Below, piece by piece: positions 25,001 to 34,009 of a DNA stretch of 64,000 nucleotides. The stretch covers positions 7,428,678 through 7,492,677 of the forward strand of contig CM037874.1 in the NCBI GenBank assembly GCA_021292105.1. The letters are read 5' to 3'. Each line of letters opens with the position of its first letter. Positions within the stretch are counted from its first letter, which is position 1. A program made the position numbers and the translations under genes. Below the pieces are notes generated by a model. The model saw only the letters and a program-made list of their open reading frames with translations. It did not search any database and was not told the origin of the DNA. This DNA is from Anadara kagoshimensis (lineage: Eukaryota; Mollusca; Bivalvia; Arcoida; Arcidae).

Positions 25001-25753
25001 TTTACTTTTTTAATAATCTCCAAATACAAATGTATAGAAAATGTTGAAATAGACAAGACAAGGACTGGCTGAAAATTTAGACTCAGGGTTCTTACAGGCC
25101 TGGAAAAGTCCTTAAATTTTGAGGTTTGCCCTAAAAAGACCTTAAAAACAATCTGACCCTAAAAACCCCTTGAATGTATCCTGAAGGCCCTAAAAAGCCC
25201 TTGAATTTGGGCAGTTGGGTGTCTGTATTTGGATATTAAGTAGTCACAAATTGACTGATGTAAATAAATAAATATTAATTAACAAGTAACTTGAAAGGAG
25301 CAATTTAAGGTACCTGGCCCTTCCAAATGCCCAACTTCAACCTTATCCACTTCACGTGTTGTTACTATGGACATTAAGTAATTGTTTTATTGATTTAATT
25401 GCCTTTGCATCAATATTTTTTTTGCTTCAATTGTAACTCTGATTAGGCCTTAAATTTGCAAAAAAGACCCTAAAAAGTCCTTAAATTTGGAGTCCAAATG
25501 TCTTTACGAACCCTGGGACTTGTATCAGACACTGAAGTTATATACAGAGGAATCTACATTGAAAAGCTACTTAAATTCATTTATTTTTTAACAGTGTCGT
25601 AATGTCCATGGTGTAAAATTTACTACTCAGAATATTTAAGTAATCTACAATAACCATGTTTGTTTTTTGTCATTTTCAGATTTACTACAGGTGTACTCAG
25701 AATGGTTACCACAGTCAGTACATGGACAATTAAAATGGCCACCTACAGGATAA
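4085..25753 (+). CDS. DHX37: DEAH-box RNA helicase DHX37, C-terminal ~60% (693 codons in 17 exons)
   Basis: Nucleolar DEAH-box ATPase (yeast Dhr1) that frees U3 snoRNA from pre-18S rRNA in the small-subunit processome. Coding exons: 4085-4205, 4890-4977, 5566-5680, 6397-6489, 7020-7127, 7681-7805, 8130-8226, 8827-8892, 10470-10736, 10993-11055, 11414-11570, 12043-12163, 12510-12576, 13117-13231, 13671-13977, 24524-24621, 25680-25753. All introns are GT-AG and the exons sum to 2082 nt, in frame to TAA at 25751. Domain order: start of RecA2 ([12 protein letters not shown]), a Lys-rich then acidic insertion ([10 protein letters not shown]), motif V ([11 protein letters not shown]), motif VI (QRAGRAGR), HA2/ratchet-type segment, OB-fold and C-terminal tail. 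RecA1 with motifs I and II lies left of the window. DHX37 is preferred over other DEAH helicases because of the early [10 protein letters not shown] exon, the RecA2 insertion and the C-terminal extension. Confidence 0.93.
4979..5565. other. DHX37 intron with a SINE fragment
   Basis: Intron between two DHX37 exons. At about 5366-5470 a tRNA-like head (GTGGCCAAGTGGTCTAAAG) resembles the box A region of the SINEs at 8455 and 37367. The rest shows nothing I can name. Confidence 0.5.
6193..6372. mobile_element. MITE with TA-flanked tips, ending 24 nt before a DHX37 3' splice site
   Basis: The left end (ACAAACCTGTCTATAAAGGC) and right end (CCTTTAAGCCTGGTTTGACTG, shown here with its last base inside the TIR) are imperfect inverted repeats, with internal copies of GGCCTTTATA. 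The tip GGTTTGACTGTA occupies 6361-6372; the intron's AG is at 6395-6396. It is non-coding and probably moved by a pogo/Tigger-like or Tc1/mariner transposase. Confidence 0.6.
7020..7127 (+). CDS. DHX37: DHX37 exon carrying helicase motif V
   Basis: Encodes 36 codons including [14 protein letters not shown], the motif V signature of DEAH-box helicases that couples RNA contact to ATP hydrolysis, followed by the RYVVDTGK segment typical of the family. It is flanked by a clean CATACAG acceptor and an AAG/GTAGGT donor, in phase 0 on both sides. Confidence 0.93.
7681..7805 (+). CDS. DHX37: DHX37 exon carrying helicase motif VI
   Basis: Encodes [19 protein letters not shown], that is motif VI (QRAGRAGR) with the arginine finger that contacts ATP, ending at GHCYR. 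The catalytic arginines are intact, so there is no sign of pseudogenisation. Confidence 0.93.
8455..8630 (+). mobile_element. tRNA-derived SINE fragment
   Basis: Head GGTGGCTGAGTTGTCTAAAG resembles tRNA-Leu/Ser box A. About 45 bp later GGTACAATTCCCACTC is a decayed box B. The tail (CCATTCCAGAACTGACTGCC) matches that of the SINE at 37367-37515. It lies in the DHX37 intron 8227-8826. Confidence 0.6.
9115..9413 (+). mobile_element. Full-length tRNA-derived SINE with target-site duplication
   Basis: The head contains box A (TGGCCTAGTGGTTAAGGC) and box B (GGGTTCGATCCC) of a Pol III promoter. A conserved central region (CCTTGAGCAAGACACTTAA) and a T-rich tail follow. The element is flanked by identical 10-bp direct repeats ACATTTTGCA at 9105-9114 and 9414-9423, the mark of LINE-mediated insertion. 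It sits in the 1.6-kb DHX37 intron 8893-10469. Confidence 0.88.
9779..10075 (-). mobile_element. SINE copy, reverse orientation
   Basis: Reverse complement of the family seen whole at 60591-60940. It begins with the 3' end motif (TCCCAGTCAAGAATATTT), then GAGACATCACCA, then the AAGGTCTCTTCTGAAGGAC segment, and stops before the tRNA-like head. Short ORFs across it on both strands are not genes. Confidence 0.75.
10470..10736 (+). CDS. DHX37: DHX37 exon: HA2 (ratchet-type) domain
   Basis: Longest uninterrupted helix-rich segment of the window's DHX37 C-half. It contains [12 protein letters not shown] and [20 protein letters not shown], the conserved TxLGRxMxxxPxxPRxAKML pattern of the helicase-associated HA2 domain, and then [17 protein letters not shown]. 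Intact, phase 0. Confidence 0.92.
12885..13000 (+). repeat. Dispersed repeat E, copy 1
   Basis: Contains ACCATGTGATCAATACC, then TTATGTTTGCGTGGAA, then ACGTCACAATTTCC. The same order of motifs occurs at 40470-40600 and, in reverse or truncated form, near 42225-42290, 52670-52720 and 53065-53135. Non-coding; probably the end region of a DNA transposon or MITE. Confidence 0.6.
13030..13089. mobile_element. MITE fragment 27 nt upstream of a DHX37 3' splice site
   Basis: GGCCTTTAAAAGCAGATGGC through GGCTGGTTCAACTGTA matches the right half of the MITE at 6193-6372. Only this half is recognisable. The tip ends at 13089 and the exon begins at 13117. Confidence 0.55.
13671..13977 (+). CDS. DHX37: DHX37 exon: C-terminal (post-OB-fold) region
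   Basis: Encodes about 102 residues beginning [10 protein letters not shown], followed by a Cys/Trp-containing segment ([13 protein letters not shown]) and [13 protein letters not shown]. The WL and [11 protein letters not shown] patterns fit the OB-fold/C-terminal extension specific to DHX37 orthologues. It ends in split codon AA|G, completed by the exon 10.5 kb downstream. Confidence 0.9.
14043..14860 (+). mobile_element. Candidate non-autonomous element ending in an H1 hairpin
   Basis: The left edge (ATTATATAATTAATAAATTC) resembles the outer end of the H1 hairpins, and the right edge is hairpin copy 3 (14741-14860). Near the left end TGACGTTCT and AGAACGTCA form an inverted pair (about 14170-14200). 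The layout (palindrome near the 5' end, long hairpin at the 3' end, several hundred bp between) resembles the element at 62047-62684, but no recombinase ORF is present. Boundaries are estimates. Confidence 0.4.
14741..14860. repeat. Long hairpin repeat, family H1 copy 3 (diverged)
   Basis: The left arm has TTACATTTGTACTTATGTAA; the right arm has the imperfect complement ending ACCACTCATGTAAGATCCTC. Arms are clearly more diverged than in copies 1 and 2, so this copy looks older. Confidence 0.7.
14861..16639. other. DHX37 intron, no recognised feature
   Basis: AT-rich intronic sequence. The motif GAGTTACCTCCCTTC at 15676 is a variant of the dispersed AGTTATCTCCCTTTG motif. I see no exon or complete mobile element. 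A small ORF (15947-16138) has no recognisable protein features. Confidence 0.6.
16640..16875 (+). mobile_element. tRNA-derived SINE
   Basis: Head AAGTGGTAGAGTGTCAGCC (box A part) and box B GGGTTTGAACCC 36 bp later. An unrelated body follows, with an internal stem (ACCTGGTCATTTACCAGG). It lies in the long DHX37 intron on the coding strand. The head resembles the unit of the 54-bp minisatellite at 25933-26946. Confidence 0.7.
17020..18121. repeat. 65-bp minisatellite, about 17 copies
   Basis: Head-to-tail units beginning TTAATCAGAACCTGATATAG and ending TGGCTAATTAGTATGG. Two sub-variants differ at GTTTGGG/GTTTAGG and TTAAGAT/TTAATAT and alternate irregularly along the array. The final units carry short deletions (17940-18045). 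High identity between units implies recent expansion. It lies inside the DHX37 intron 13978-24523. Confidence 0.97.
18122..19290. other. DHX37 intron, no recognised feature
   Basis: Unremarkable AT-rich intronic sequence; no exon, tRNA-like promoter or inverted-repeat pair that I could identify. Confidence 0.6.
19291..19685. mobile_element. pogo/Tigger-like MITE
   Basis: Begins TA-CAGTAGAACTTCGATAACTC and ends CTTCTACTG-TA, giving short terminal inverted repeats (CAGTAGAA) and a TA target-site duplication. Repeats of the form CTTCGATAACTCAAA inside both ends are typical of Tigger/pogo relatives. No transposase ORF; non-autonomous. Confidence 0.75.
19686..21770. other. DHX37 intron, no recognised feature
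   Basis: No supported gene or named repeat. A T-rich tract lies at 21215-21235 and an AGGGAGATAATT variant of the dispersed motif at 21718-21730. Confidence 0.55.
21771..22158. mobile_element. Candidate TIR element, ~390 bp
   Basis: A perfect 12-bp inverted pair, ACCAGTTCCGAA (21771-21782) and TTCGGAACTGGT (22147-22158), brackets the interval, with further T-rich/A-rich partial complementarity. No target-site duplication is evident and no ORF, so this is a weak call. Confidence 0.35.
22615..23137 (-). repeat. Family R1 repeat, copy B (reverse, about one internal unit)
   Basis: Reverse complement of the element at 28780-30655. Its right end reads GGCCCATTGGGCCTCTTG, the complement of CAAGAGGCCCATGGGCC. 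The left part matches the 3' unique segment of copy A (for example TAGGTTACGCTTTTTTGCG). Only about one of the 145-bp internal units is present, against nine in copy A. Confidence 0.85.
23487..23744. mobile_element. MITE family M2, intact copy
   Basis: Terminal inverted repeats of about 45 bp: the left begins CCCTGGTTTCACAATCATTC and the right ends GAATGATTGTGAAACTGGGG, with matching CTTAACTTAAAT inner parts. Non-coding. It is the reference copy for the partial copy at 61612-61842 and the interrupted copy around 62047-62684. Confidence 0.85.
23745..24523. other. DHX37 intron, no recognised feature
   Basis: AT-rich end of the 10.5-kb intron leading to the acceptor at 24523; nothing else recognised. 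Confidence 0.6.
25084..25515. mobile_element. hAT-like MITE
   Basis: Ends CAGGGTTCTTACAGG and TTTACGAACCCTG form imperfect terminal inverted repeats of hAT type. Inside, CCTTAAATTT-like tracts occur near both ends and pieces of the form CCCTAAAAAGTCC recur. Non-coding. It lies in the last DHX37 intron (24622-25679). I could not identify a clean 8-bp target duplication. Confidence 0.6.
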
Positions 25754-25932
25754 AAATGGAATTAAAGATTGGGACAATTCAAATGGAATTATTAAGATTG
25801 AAACACATATTTAATGTTCTATATGTGAACCAGTGATGACTGGATAAAAGAGGAGTCAACTCGAGTGGTTGCCACCTGCTTTGGTTACATTCATATTTAC
25901 AGAATGTCAGTGTCTCAATACGGTGAACTGAA

Positions 25933-26946
25933 GTGGTTGCTAAATGCCTTGGTAGTTTAGTGGTAGTATGTCAGCAGTAAACTGGAGTGGTTGCTAAATG
26001 CCTTGGTAGTTCAGTGGTAGTATGTCAGCAGTAAACTGGAGTGGTTGCTAACTGCCTTGGTAGTTCAGTGGTAGTATGTCAGCAGTAAACCGGAGTGGTT
26101 GCTAACTGCCTTGGTAGTTCAGTGGTAGTATGTCAGCAGTAAACTGGAGTGGTTGCTAACTGCCTTAGAGGTTCAGTGGTAGTATGTCAGCAGTAAACCG
26201 GAATGGTTGCTAACTGCCTTGGTAGTTCAGTGGTAGTATGTCAGCAGTAAACTGGAGTGGTTGCTAACTGCCTTAGAGGTTCAGTGGTAGTATGTCAGCA
26301 GTAAACTGGAGTGGTTGCTAAATGCCTTGGTAGTTCAGTGGTAGTATGTCAGCAGTAAACTGGAGTGGTTGCTAACTGCCTTAGAGGTTCAGTGGTAGTA
26401 TGTCAGCAGTAAACTGGAGTGGTTGCTAAATGCCTTGGTAGTTCAGTGGTAGTATGTCAGCAGTAAACTGGAGTGGTTGCTAACTGCCTTGGTAGTTTAG
26501 TGGTAGTATGTCAGCAGTAAACCGGAGTGGTTGCTAACTGCCTTGGTAGTTCAGTGGTAGTATGTCAGCAGTAAACTGGAGTGGTTGCTAACTGCCTTGG
26601 TAGTTCAGTGGTAGTATGTCAGCAGTAAACGGGAGTGGTTGCTAACTGCCTTGGTAGTTCAGTGGTAGTATGTCAGCAGTAAACTGGAATGGTTGCTAAC
26701 TGCCTTAGAGGTTCAGTGGTAGTATGTCAGCAGTAAACTGGAGTGGTTGCTAACTGCCTTGGTAGTTCAGTGGTAGTATGTCAGCAGTAAACTGGAGTGG
26801 TTGCTAACTGCCTTGGTAGTTCAGTGGTAGTATGTCAGCAGTAAACTGAAGTGGTTGCTAACTGCCTTGGTAGTTCAGTGGTAGTATGTCAGCAGTAAAC
26901 TGGAGTGGTTGCTAACTGCCTTGGTAGTTCAGTGGTAGTATGTCAG
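25933..26946. repeat. 54-bp minisatellite in the DHX37 3'UTR, ~19 copies
   Basis: Units run GTGGTTGCTAACTGCCTTGG, then TAGTTCAGTGGTAGTATGTC, then AGCAGTAAACTGGA. A second variant replaces TTGGTAG with TTAGAGG. Each unit contains a box A-like core (TTCAGTGGTAG) resembling a tRNA or SINE head. It starts 180 bp after the DHX37 stop and would be transcribed as 3'UTR if the polyadenylation signal at 27401 is used. Confidence 0.97.
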
Positions 26947-27400
26947 TTTCCAGAGATCATATAAATTTGTCAATAATGGTCAATCTATAGGCAGAACTTA
27001 CTGTTTATCTGCTTTACAGACTGCTTAAAATACTACATTATTTGATTTGTTTTGGGGTATTGTATGGAGTTATTGCCCTTTGACCAATACTGCAATTTGT
27101 ATGGATGTTACATCATTGTATTTGACAGCATTACAATAGAGTTTTGTCACTTGAACAATAAGACATTTTGTATTTCAACTGTCATCCATTTGTGTAGTCA
27201 CTGACTAGTGTTTTTCACAGTTCAAATGCAAACAGTAAAAATGTTTTTAATTAGTTATTGGTTATGTTTATAAACACTCTGCCAACATATTGTGGACGAA
27301 CTATAGCAGGGGACAAAATAGAATGTTACTGCATGAATGCCTTTAGAAACTACAATGTCTTTCATTTCAATTATGTATAAACAATGTATGTGAATTATTC

Positions 27401-27406
27401 AATAAA
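27401..27406 (+). terminator. DHX37 polyadenylation signal
   Basis: Canonical AATAAA followed by T-rich sequence, 1.65 kb after the stop codon. No earlier canonical AATAAA on the plus strand between 25754 and 27400 was noticed, so the 3'UTR probably includes the whole minisatellite. Confidence 0.6.
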
Positions 27407-27589
27407 ACCTTTTTTTTGAACATTACATGTTTACATGACTTTTATTATCTCAACTGGCGTAAAGATTGTGGTACAGACGACAGAGTGGAGTGAAGTAGAG
27501 TAATGGTGTTTTAGGCTTCAGTCAAGATTATAGTGAGTTGGTCAGTTCTGAGACGGTGGAGTAAACTGCTGGAGTACCCAGAAAAAAAT

Positions 27590-27770
27590 CAGACTTTCAA
27601 CAAGTTAACTGAAAAATTTCCTTATACCAAGATCTGCTAGAGTGGGATTCAGACCTAGGTGGTAACAAGCACTGTGATCCATAAATGAGTTCTCTAGACA
27701 CCTCGGTAATAAAATTGAAGCATTCTCAACTGATATATAAAGTTAAAAGTCAGTCTCAAGCTCATTAATC
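27590..27770 (-). mobile_element. SINE fragment, reverse orientation
   Basis: The series CCAAGATCTGCTAGAGTGGG, then ACCTAGGTGGTAACAAGC, then CACTGTGATCCATAAATGAG recurs in degenerate form at 58855-58930 and 6040-6110. It is a decayed copy of the tRNA-Leu-like SINE family; the box B complement is GGATTCAGACC. Confidence 0.5.
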
Positions 27771-27919
27771 TGGTATTAATCTTCGTTTCAGACGCATGAA
27801 GTAACTAGAAGTTATGTTAACATAGTCTCCCTTGGATGGGACATTGCTAACAGCCTAACACCCAACATTCCTGCAAGTCGCTTGCTTTTGGTGAAGTTAA
27901 ACTCTGGCTGTAAATAACA

Positions 27920-28160
27920 ATAACAGGGTCCGACCAAGACTCAAAAATAGGTAGCAACTTTTTGCAAGCTCTAGGCATTTAAAGTGAAAATTACTGGGTC
28001 TATTGGAAGAGACCTTAAAATGCCCTGTGTCACAGTAGGTATGCACATGTCTTGAGCACACTGCAAAGGTAACACTTTCTGTCACTGAAAATAAAGCTGG
28101 TTACATCTCATTATTGGTGAAATATTCTTGACTGGGATGTAAAACTCTATTCAATCTACT
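27920..28160 (+). mobile_element. SINE 3' portion
   Basis: Matches the body and tail of the family at 47700-48150 and 60591-60940: GGTAGCAACTTTTTG, then GAAGAGACCTTAAAATGCCC, then ACATCTCATTATTGGTGAAA, then TTCTTGACTGGGATG. The tRNA-like head is missing or unrecognisable. Confidence 0.65.
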
Positions 28161-28314
28161 TTTATAGTTGCTACAGTAAAACCTTGATTCATTGCCATCA
28201 TATGTTCAGTCAGGTTTTGATGTTATAAAGGAATTTGGTGATAAACTTAAAGAAAAATAAAAGAAATGGACTTCAAAATACTGTGGTGATAAGTTAGATA
28301 GCAAAGTTGTCAAG

Positions 28315-28624
28315 CAGGGATTTATCAGGGTCTTTTGGGAAAAGGCACTAAACTAAAAATTGGGAAAAACTATCAACTTTTTGCTAATTTTGGGAAAACT
28401 TTGACATCATTTTTGGAACCATTAATGATTTAATCTAATGCTTTTAGTGTATTGAGTTGATTGAAGATTGAGGAAAGCAGCCACATTTATGACCAGACTT
28501 CAGCTATTATCTGGTAGATTTTCTAATTGGGAATTTTCTCAGCCCATTTTGGGAAAAAATCAATGTTTTTCCATTGGGAATGGGGCCGAATTTCGGCCCT
28601 AAATAGGCCCTTGATAAATCCCTG
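28315..28624. mobile_element. hAT-like MITE with 13-bp inverted ends
   Basis: Perfect terminal inverted repeats CAGGGATTTATCA and TGATAAATCCCTG, flanked by TCAAG on both sides. The interior has repeated TTTTGGGAAAA tracts. Non-coding. Confidence 0.75.
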
Positions 28625-28779
28625 TCAAGGCACATAAAAACAAGGTGTTACTGAACTAGACTACTAGTATACATGACAATAAGTAACAAAGGTCTATAGT
28701 CATGCCATTTTATAATAAACAGGCAAAAATTAATCTCATACAAAGTACCCTTTGAAATGAACAAACTTGGCAATACAAA

Positions 28780-30655
28780 CAAGAGGCCCATGGGCCTGAT
28801 ACGCTCACCTGATAACTAATGGCTAGCTGATAGATTTAAAGAAAACATAAATACTAAACCCCAATGACTTTTTTCTTTACATCATGATAACCGTTTTATC
28901 AATACCTACAACATTCTAGTATACATGCCTATACAAAAAGTTTATAGTTTTCAAGATAATTAACCATTTCAGTATTGTTTCACATCTGTGACCTTGACCT
29001 TTGAACCCATGACCTTTTTCTTTATATCAAAATGATCGTTGTATCAATACCTACAACATTCTAATATACATGCCTATAAAAAAGTTTAAAGTTTTTGAGA
29101 TAATTAAACATTTCAATATCGGTTTCTCATATGTGACCTTGACCTTTAAATCCATAACCTTTTTCTATACATCAAAATGATTGTTGTATCAATACCTACA
29201 ACATTCTAATATACATGCCTATACAAAAAGTTTATAGTTTTTGAGATAAATAACCATTTCAGTATTGTTTCACATCTGTAACCTTGACCTTTGAACCCAT
29301 GACCTTTTTCTATACATCAGAATGATCATTGTATCTATCCTACAACATTCTAATATACAAGCCTATACAAAAGTTTATAGTTTTTGAGATAATTAACCAT
29401 TTCTGTATTGTTTCGCATCTGTGACCTTGACCTTTGAATCCATGACCTTTTTCTATACATCAAAATGATCGTTCTATCAATACTTACAACATTCTAATAT
29501 ACATGCCTATACAAAATGTTTATAGTTTTCGAGATAATTAACCATTTCGGTATTGTTTCGCATCTATGACCTTGATCTTTGAACCCATGACCTTTTTCTA
29601 TACATCAAAATGATTGTTGTATCAATACCTACAACATTCTAATATGCATGCCTATACAAAAAGTTTATAGTTTTTGAGATAATTAACCATTTCAGTATTG
29701 TTTCACATCTGTGACCTTGACCTTTGAACCCATGACCTTTTTTTATACATCAAAATGATCGTTGTATCAATACCTACAACATTCTAATATACATGCCTAT
29801 ACAAAATGTTTATAGTTTTCGAGAGATAAAACCATTTTGGTATTGTTTCGCATCTGTGACCTTGACCTTTGAACCATGACCTTTTTCTATACATCAAAAT
29901 GATTGTATCAATACCTACAACATTTTAATTTACATGCCTATACAAAATGTTTATAGTTTTCGAGATAATTAACCATTTCGGTATTGTTTTGTATCTGTGA
30001 CCTTGACCTTTCAACCCATGACCTTTTTCTATACATCAAAATGATCGTTGTATCAATACCTACAACATTCTAATATACATGCCTATACAAAAAGTTTATA
30101 GTTTTCGAGATAATAATTATAATCAGAGGTAAAAAAAATTAGGTCACGACCTTCACAATTGACCTTGACCTCATTTTGAAGATACTAACAAGAAGATGTC
30201 AAAACTGAAAACCCCATGTCATTATCTGGTCAAATAGTCAAGTTATAACAATTTGAAACTATTTTACGATTTTTTCAAAATTAAACGCAAAAACGCGTAA
30301 CCTATTTTTTATCCGAATTTCATAAAATGAACAAACTATAGGCTTAAGACCCTAGAGAAGCCAAATATCACATCAGATTTTTTCTCCAATCAGTACTTTC
30401 GGAGAAGAAGATTTTTTAAGATTTTTGCACCCCTAGGTCACCTTGACCTAGTTATGGTAGCCATGGCAACGCCACGAACAAATCTGAATTGCACCGGCCC
30501 ATATATACTTCTGACAAAGTTTCATTAAAAACTATCCAGTAGTTTCAGAGGAGAAGTCGAAAATAGGTGTTAACGACGCACACACGCACACACGCACAAC
30601 ACACGCTGCGCTATGCCATAAGCTCACATGACCTTCAGTCAGGTGAGCTAAAAAT
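28780..30655 (+). repeat. Family R1 repeat, copy A, with nine ~145-bp internal units
   Basis: Opens with CAAGAGGCCCATGGGCC and closes with a hairpin, AGCTCAC...GTGAGCT (about 30621-30649), followed by AAAAA. The interior has nine tandem units, counted by CTACAACATTCT at 28906, 29051, 29196, 29340, 29484, 29629, 29774, 29915 and 30060. Most units hold GTGACCTTGACCTTTG. A unique segment (30120-30560) and a CA-rich tract follow. No ORF. The terminal hairpin suggests a Helitron-like or other hairpin-ended non-autonomous element, but this is inference. Confidence 0.85.
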
Positions 30656-30929
30656 GGTGGTGCCCATGAGTTTGGCACAAAATTTTTAAATCTTCAGTAT
30701 ATGTTGGAAATAGAATGTTGTAAAGTTTGTTTTTTTTTTTTTTTTTTTTCTCAATATGTTGTCTATAGAAAAGGTTGTGCTTTCTACTATTTGACATTGA
30801 CCTTCATAATTAAACTTGGTCCACAACACATTATCACATGCTGGTGGTTTACATTTGTACCAAGTTTGGTAAAAATACATCAAGAAATGTTGAAGATATA
30901 CAGTGCATATAAAGTACACTACCAAAATT

Positions 30930-31250
30930 CAGATTTGACCTTGTGACCTTGACCTAAAGAATTATACATGGTTCATGACACATCAACATATGCTGGTTTA
31001 CAATTGTGTTGTTTGGTTCAATTGCATGGACAAGTGCAGGAGAAATGATGCAGATCCAAAGTACACTGCATAAATCTATATTTGACCTAGCGACATAGGC
31101 TTTTGACCTTCACAATTAAATGTGGTTTATGACATGGCTTTTGACCTACACAATTAAATGTGGTTTATGACACATTGTCACCTGCTGGTTTACAATTGAC
31201 CAAGTTTAGTTAAAATGTATGGGAAAACGCACAAGATATGGAGTGAACAC
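30930..31250. repeat. Degenerate CCTTGACC-rich repeats
   Basis: Includes an imperfect local duplication (CTTTTGACCTTCACAATT and GCTTTTGACCTACACAATT, about 31093-31160, both followed by AAATGTGGTTTATGACA). It resembles the R1 interior but without the 145-bp register. Confidence 0.5.
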
Positions 31251-31754
31251 AATTGTGACTAACAGACTGTCAACAAAAACATTATAGTGGGGCTATAGAA
31301 ATTGCTGCTGATGGCCACCTTGGAAATCTTATCAACATTAAATTGTGATATGCACAAGCAAGTCCTCTGCTGACCATGTCTACCAAGTTCCATTGAAATT
31401 TTCAAATTTCAAAACGACACCAATCTTGGAAATTCCATCAACCTCAGTGATATAAAACATCAAATATGGTAAATAACTTCTTAATAAATATAGAATAACC
31501 AAGTTATATATGTGGACAAGACAGTGTAAATTAATATACATTTGTTAAAAGACAGCATTGCAACAATGTAAATTTGAATGTTGTGAATTGTCTCACGCAA
31601 AAACTTCTCCTCGTTTAAAAAAACTTCCCTCTAACCTTGGCTGAGGAAGAAGTCACTTCTCCCTGTTTTAAAAACCTATTTTGAGCCCTGAATAATGTAA
31701 CAATACTACTTGTTTAATTAGAACACAATATCATTTGATAAGGGCTTATATATT

Positions 31755-31811
31755 ATGTATTTACCAAGTTATAACATTATTTCAAATAATGTTATAACTT
31801 GGTAAATACAT
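31755..31811. repeat. 57-bp perfect palindrome
   Basis: Two 28-bp arms, complementary without mismatch, around a single C at 31783. The left arm starts ATGTATTTACCAAGTTATAA. Confidence 0.95.
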
Positions 31812-34009
31812 TATAGAGAAATAACCCTTTCATAAGAGTTTTTAGAGGGGACATTCAGTTCTTATAAATCTCTTCTGTATTTATTCAAAACAATATGTAA
31901 CCGTGCTGCTGCTCATGTATTGTATGTATCATATGTAATGTGTTTACATATTAGTGGTGTCAAGTGACTGTTTCTATGTTTAATATGCTTGTACCTGTAC
32001 ATATGTGTTGACGATTAGCCAATCACGTGACTGGACGTATAGCATAGATTTATGTTAATAAAGTTAAAACAGTCCACAATCACTTTTTGCGGTAAAATCT
32101 TTTTTTATTTCATTCTGGCAATAAAATCTCGACAAAGAGGATCATTTTATTTAGATAATAAGAAATCTTTATGAACTCAAGAGATGGTAGATCCAAAGTT
32201 CTGGTATATAAAATATTAACTTAATATGAAATTATTATTTGTAAATAAAAAAATATTATACCGCAAGTATTTAGATTTATATATATAAATATTTTTAAAT
32301 AAAATATTTTATTAAACAGACCTGTCGCCCACGTAGGGATTAACCAGACCCTGTTACAACAATACCATTTGAAAAGAACTTTTGCAGTATGCATATGTAT
32401 CAACAATGTAACCTGTAAAGTATCAAGGGAGAAATAACTCTACTTAAATGTTTTTGGAGGGGGCATTAGACTGAAAAAATAGTTCTTGTTGCTAGTTTGA
32501 AACATGAATAGCAAAAGCATCGACATCCCCCCTACCCCCAACGTCTTATTGGACGTTAAATGACCTGCTCAAAAAAAAAAAAAAAAAAAAAAAAAAAACA
32601 CGATCTCCGTTATTCACAAGGTAATACACGCTAGAAGCTTCCACATTGTTTCCATTGTTTTACGATGAATTGCCGTTTACAACAAAGCACATTTGTATAG
32701 TCTCAACACCCCCCCCCCCCCCAATGAAATTTGGCGTGGCATTCCCTAAAATCAAGAGAATTAAACAAATGGAAGGATGTGCGTCTTTTATCGAATCAGA
32801 CGACGATTTCCGACGAGTACCAACGTGCGAAAAATATTCACAAGGTCATAGCTAGAATTCGGGAGAGGGCGACACAAAAATTAGCGACTTGACCAGCATA
32901 TCTTCGAAATGTCCGACTGACATCCATCTGTCTTAACGCTTATACGATGCATAGCCTGAGACAAAGGGAACGGCTACAAATCAGTTTAATGAATATCAAC
33001 TTCGCTTATAAAAAGTACACAAATTACTTCCAACGAGATTTTAATTTCTTTTGAACCTTCCTCCTTACCTTGGAGAAATCCTGTAAATGAATAGGAAACC
33101 CCACAGATATGTGACATCACAATTGTTTATGCAAAGTCGTACCATATATTTTTGTACCCGGTAATTTTTTACCAATCTTGATAAACGTAGTTATAGTCAT
33201 GAGAAATTATATATTTACTACACTTTGTTATCTTTCGAAACCCTTACAAATTAGAGCCTTAAAGTTTTGATATAAGTATTGAATGTATACAGAAATTATT
33301 ATTTTTATTCTTGGAAACATGATTTAGGGCCAGTCAAGAGGTGGTGGTGTTTAAACAGAAAAGCAGTTAAAAATTGAAAATCATTTATACAGGTAACAAC
33401 ATCAAATTTTGTCTCTATGATGCCCAACTTGAAAACAATGTATCTCTTGCTTTCCACTTCAAAGGATTTTAACCCTGTGCCCGCTTGATGCATTGTCAGA
33501 ATAATAGACAGGTGGTGCAGTATGTAAAAAAAAATCCAACTACTGTTTCGGTGTACTATGACCTAAAAGTCGCCCCCAAATACGCACTAGTCATTCAATG
33601 AAAGTCATATAGACATGCACTCTATATAGCTCAACTAGTTCCTCGTATTGAAGGTGGTGGTAATACACCTTCATGTTGGTACAAATACCAAGCTGTTTCA
33701 ACAATTGGAGAACAAGAAAATGATTAAAACAAGAAAGTATTAACTAAGGAGATCAACTTAAATAATACAGAAGGCAAACAGACAAAAAGCAAATTTAAAA
33801 AATTGAGAGTGGATGTCAGTGCAACAATTTCTTTATTTTTTTTAAATTCATAGTTCCAGTATATAACTGAAACTGTCTCTATAAAGGACTTAAATAAACT
33901 CAAAATTTTGAACTCTAAAACCAGGTAATAAGAAACTTGAATGAACTCAAAATTTGAAAAACCCTGTAACCCAAAATGCAATCAATCATGTTAAACATTT
34001 GCAGGTGCA
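31812..34009. other. Intergenic sequence between DHX37 and HGH1
   Basis: No gene recognised. It holds a poly-A run (about 32571-32598), a poly-C run (32709-32722) and AAGGGAGAAATAACTC at 32425 (dispersed motif, reverse). Small ORFs here have no recognisable features. Confidence 0.55.

Noticed and set aside
33305-33981. Two minus-strand ORFs in the DHX37-HGH1 interval
   Set aside because: Short, AT-driven, no recognisable motif, splice context or neighbouring exons.
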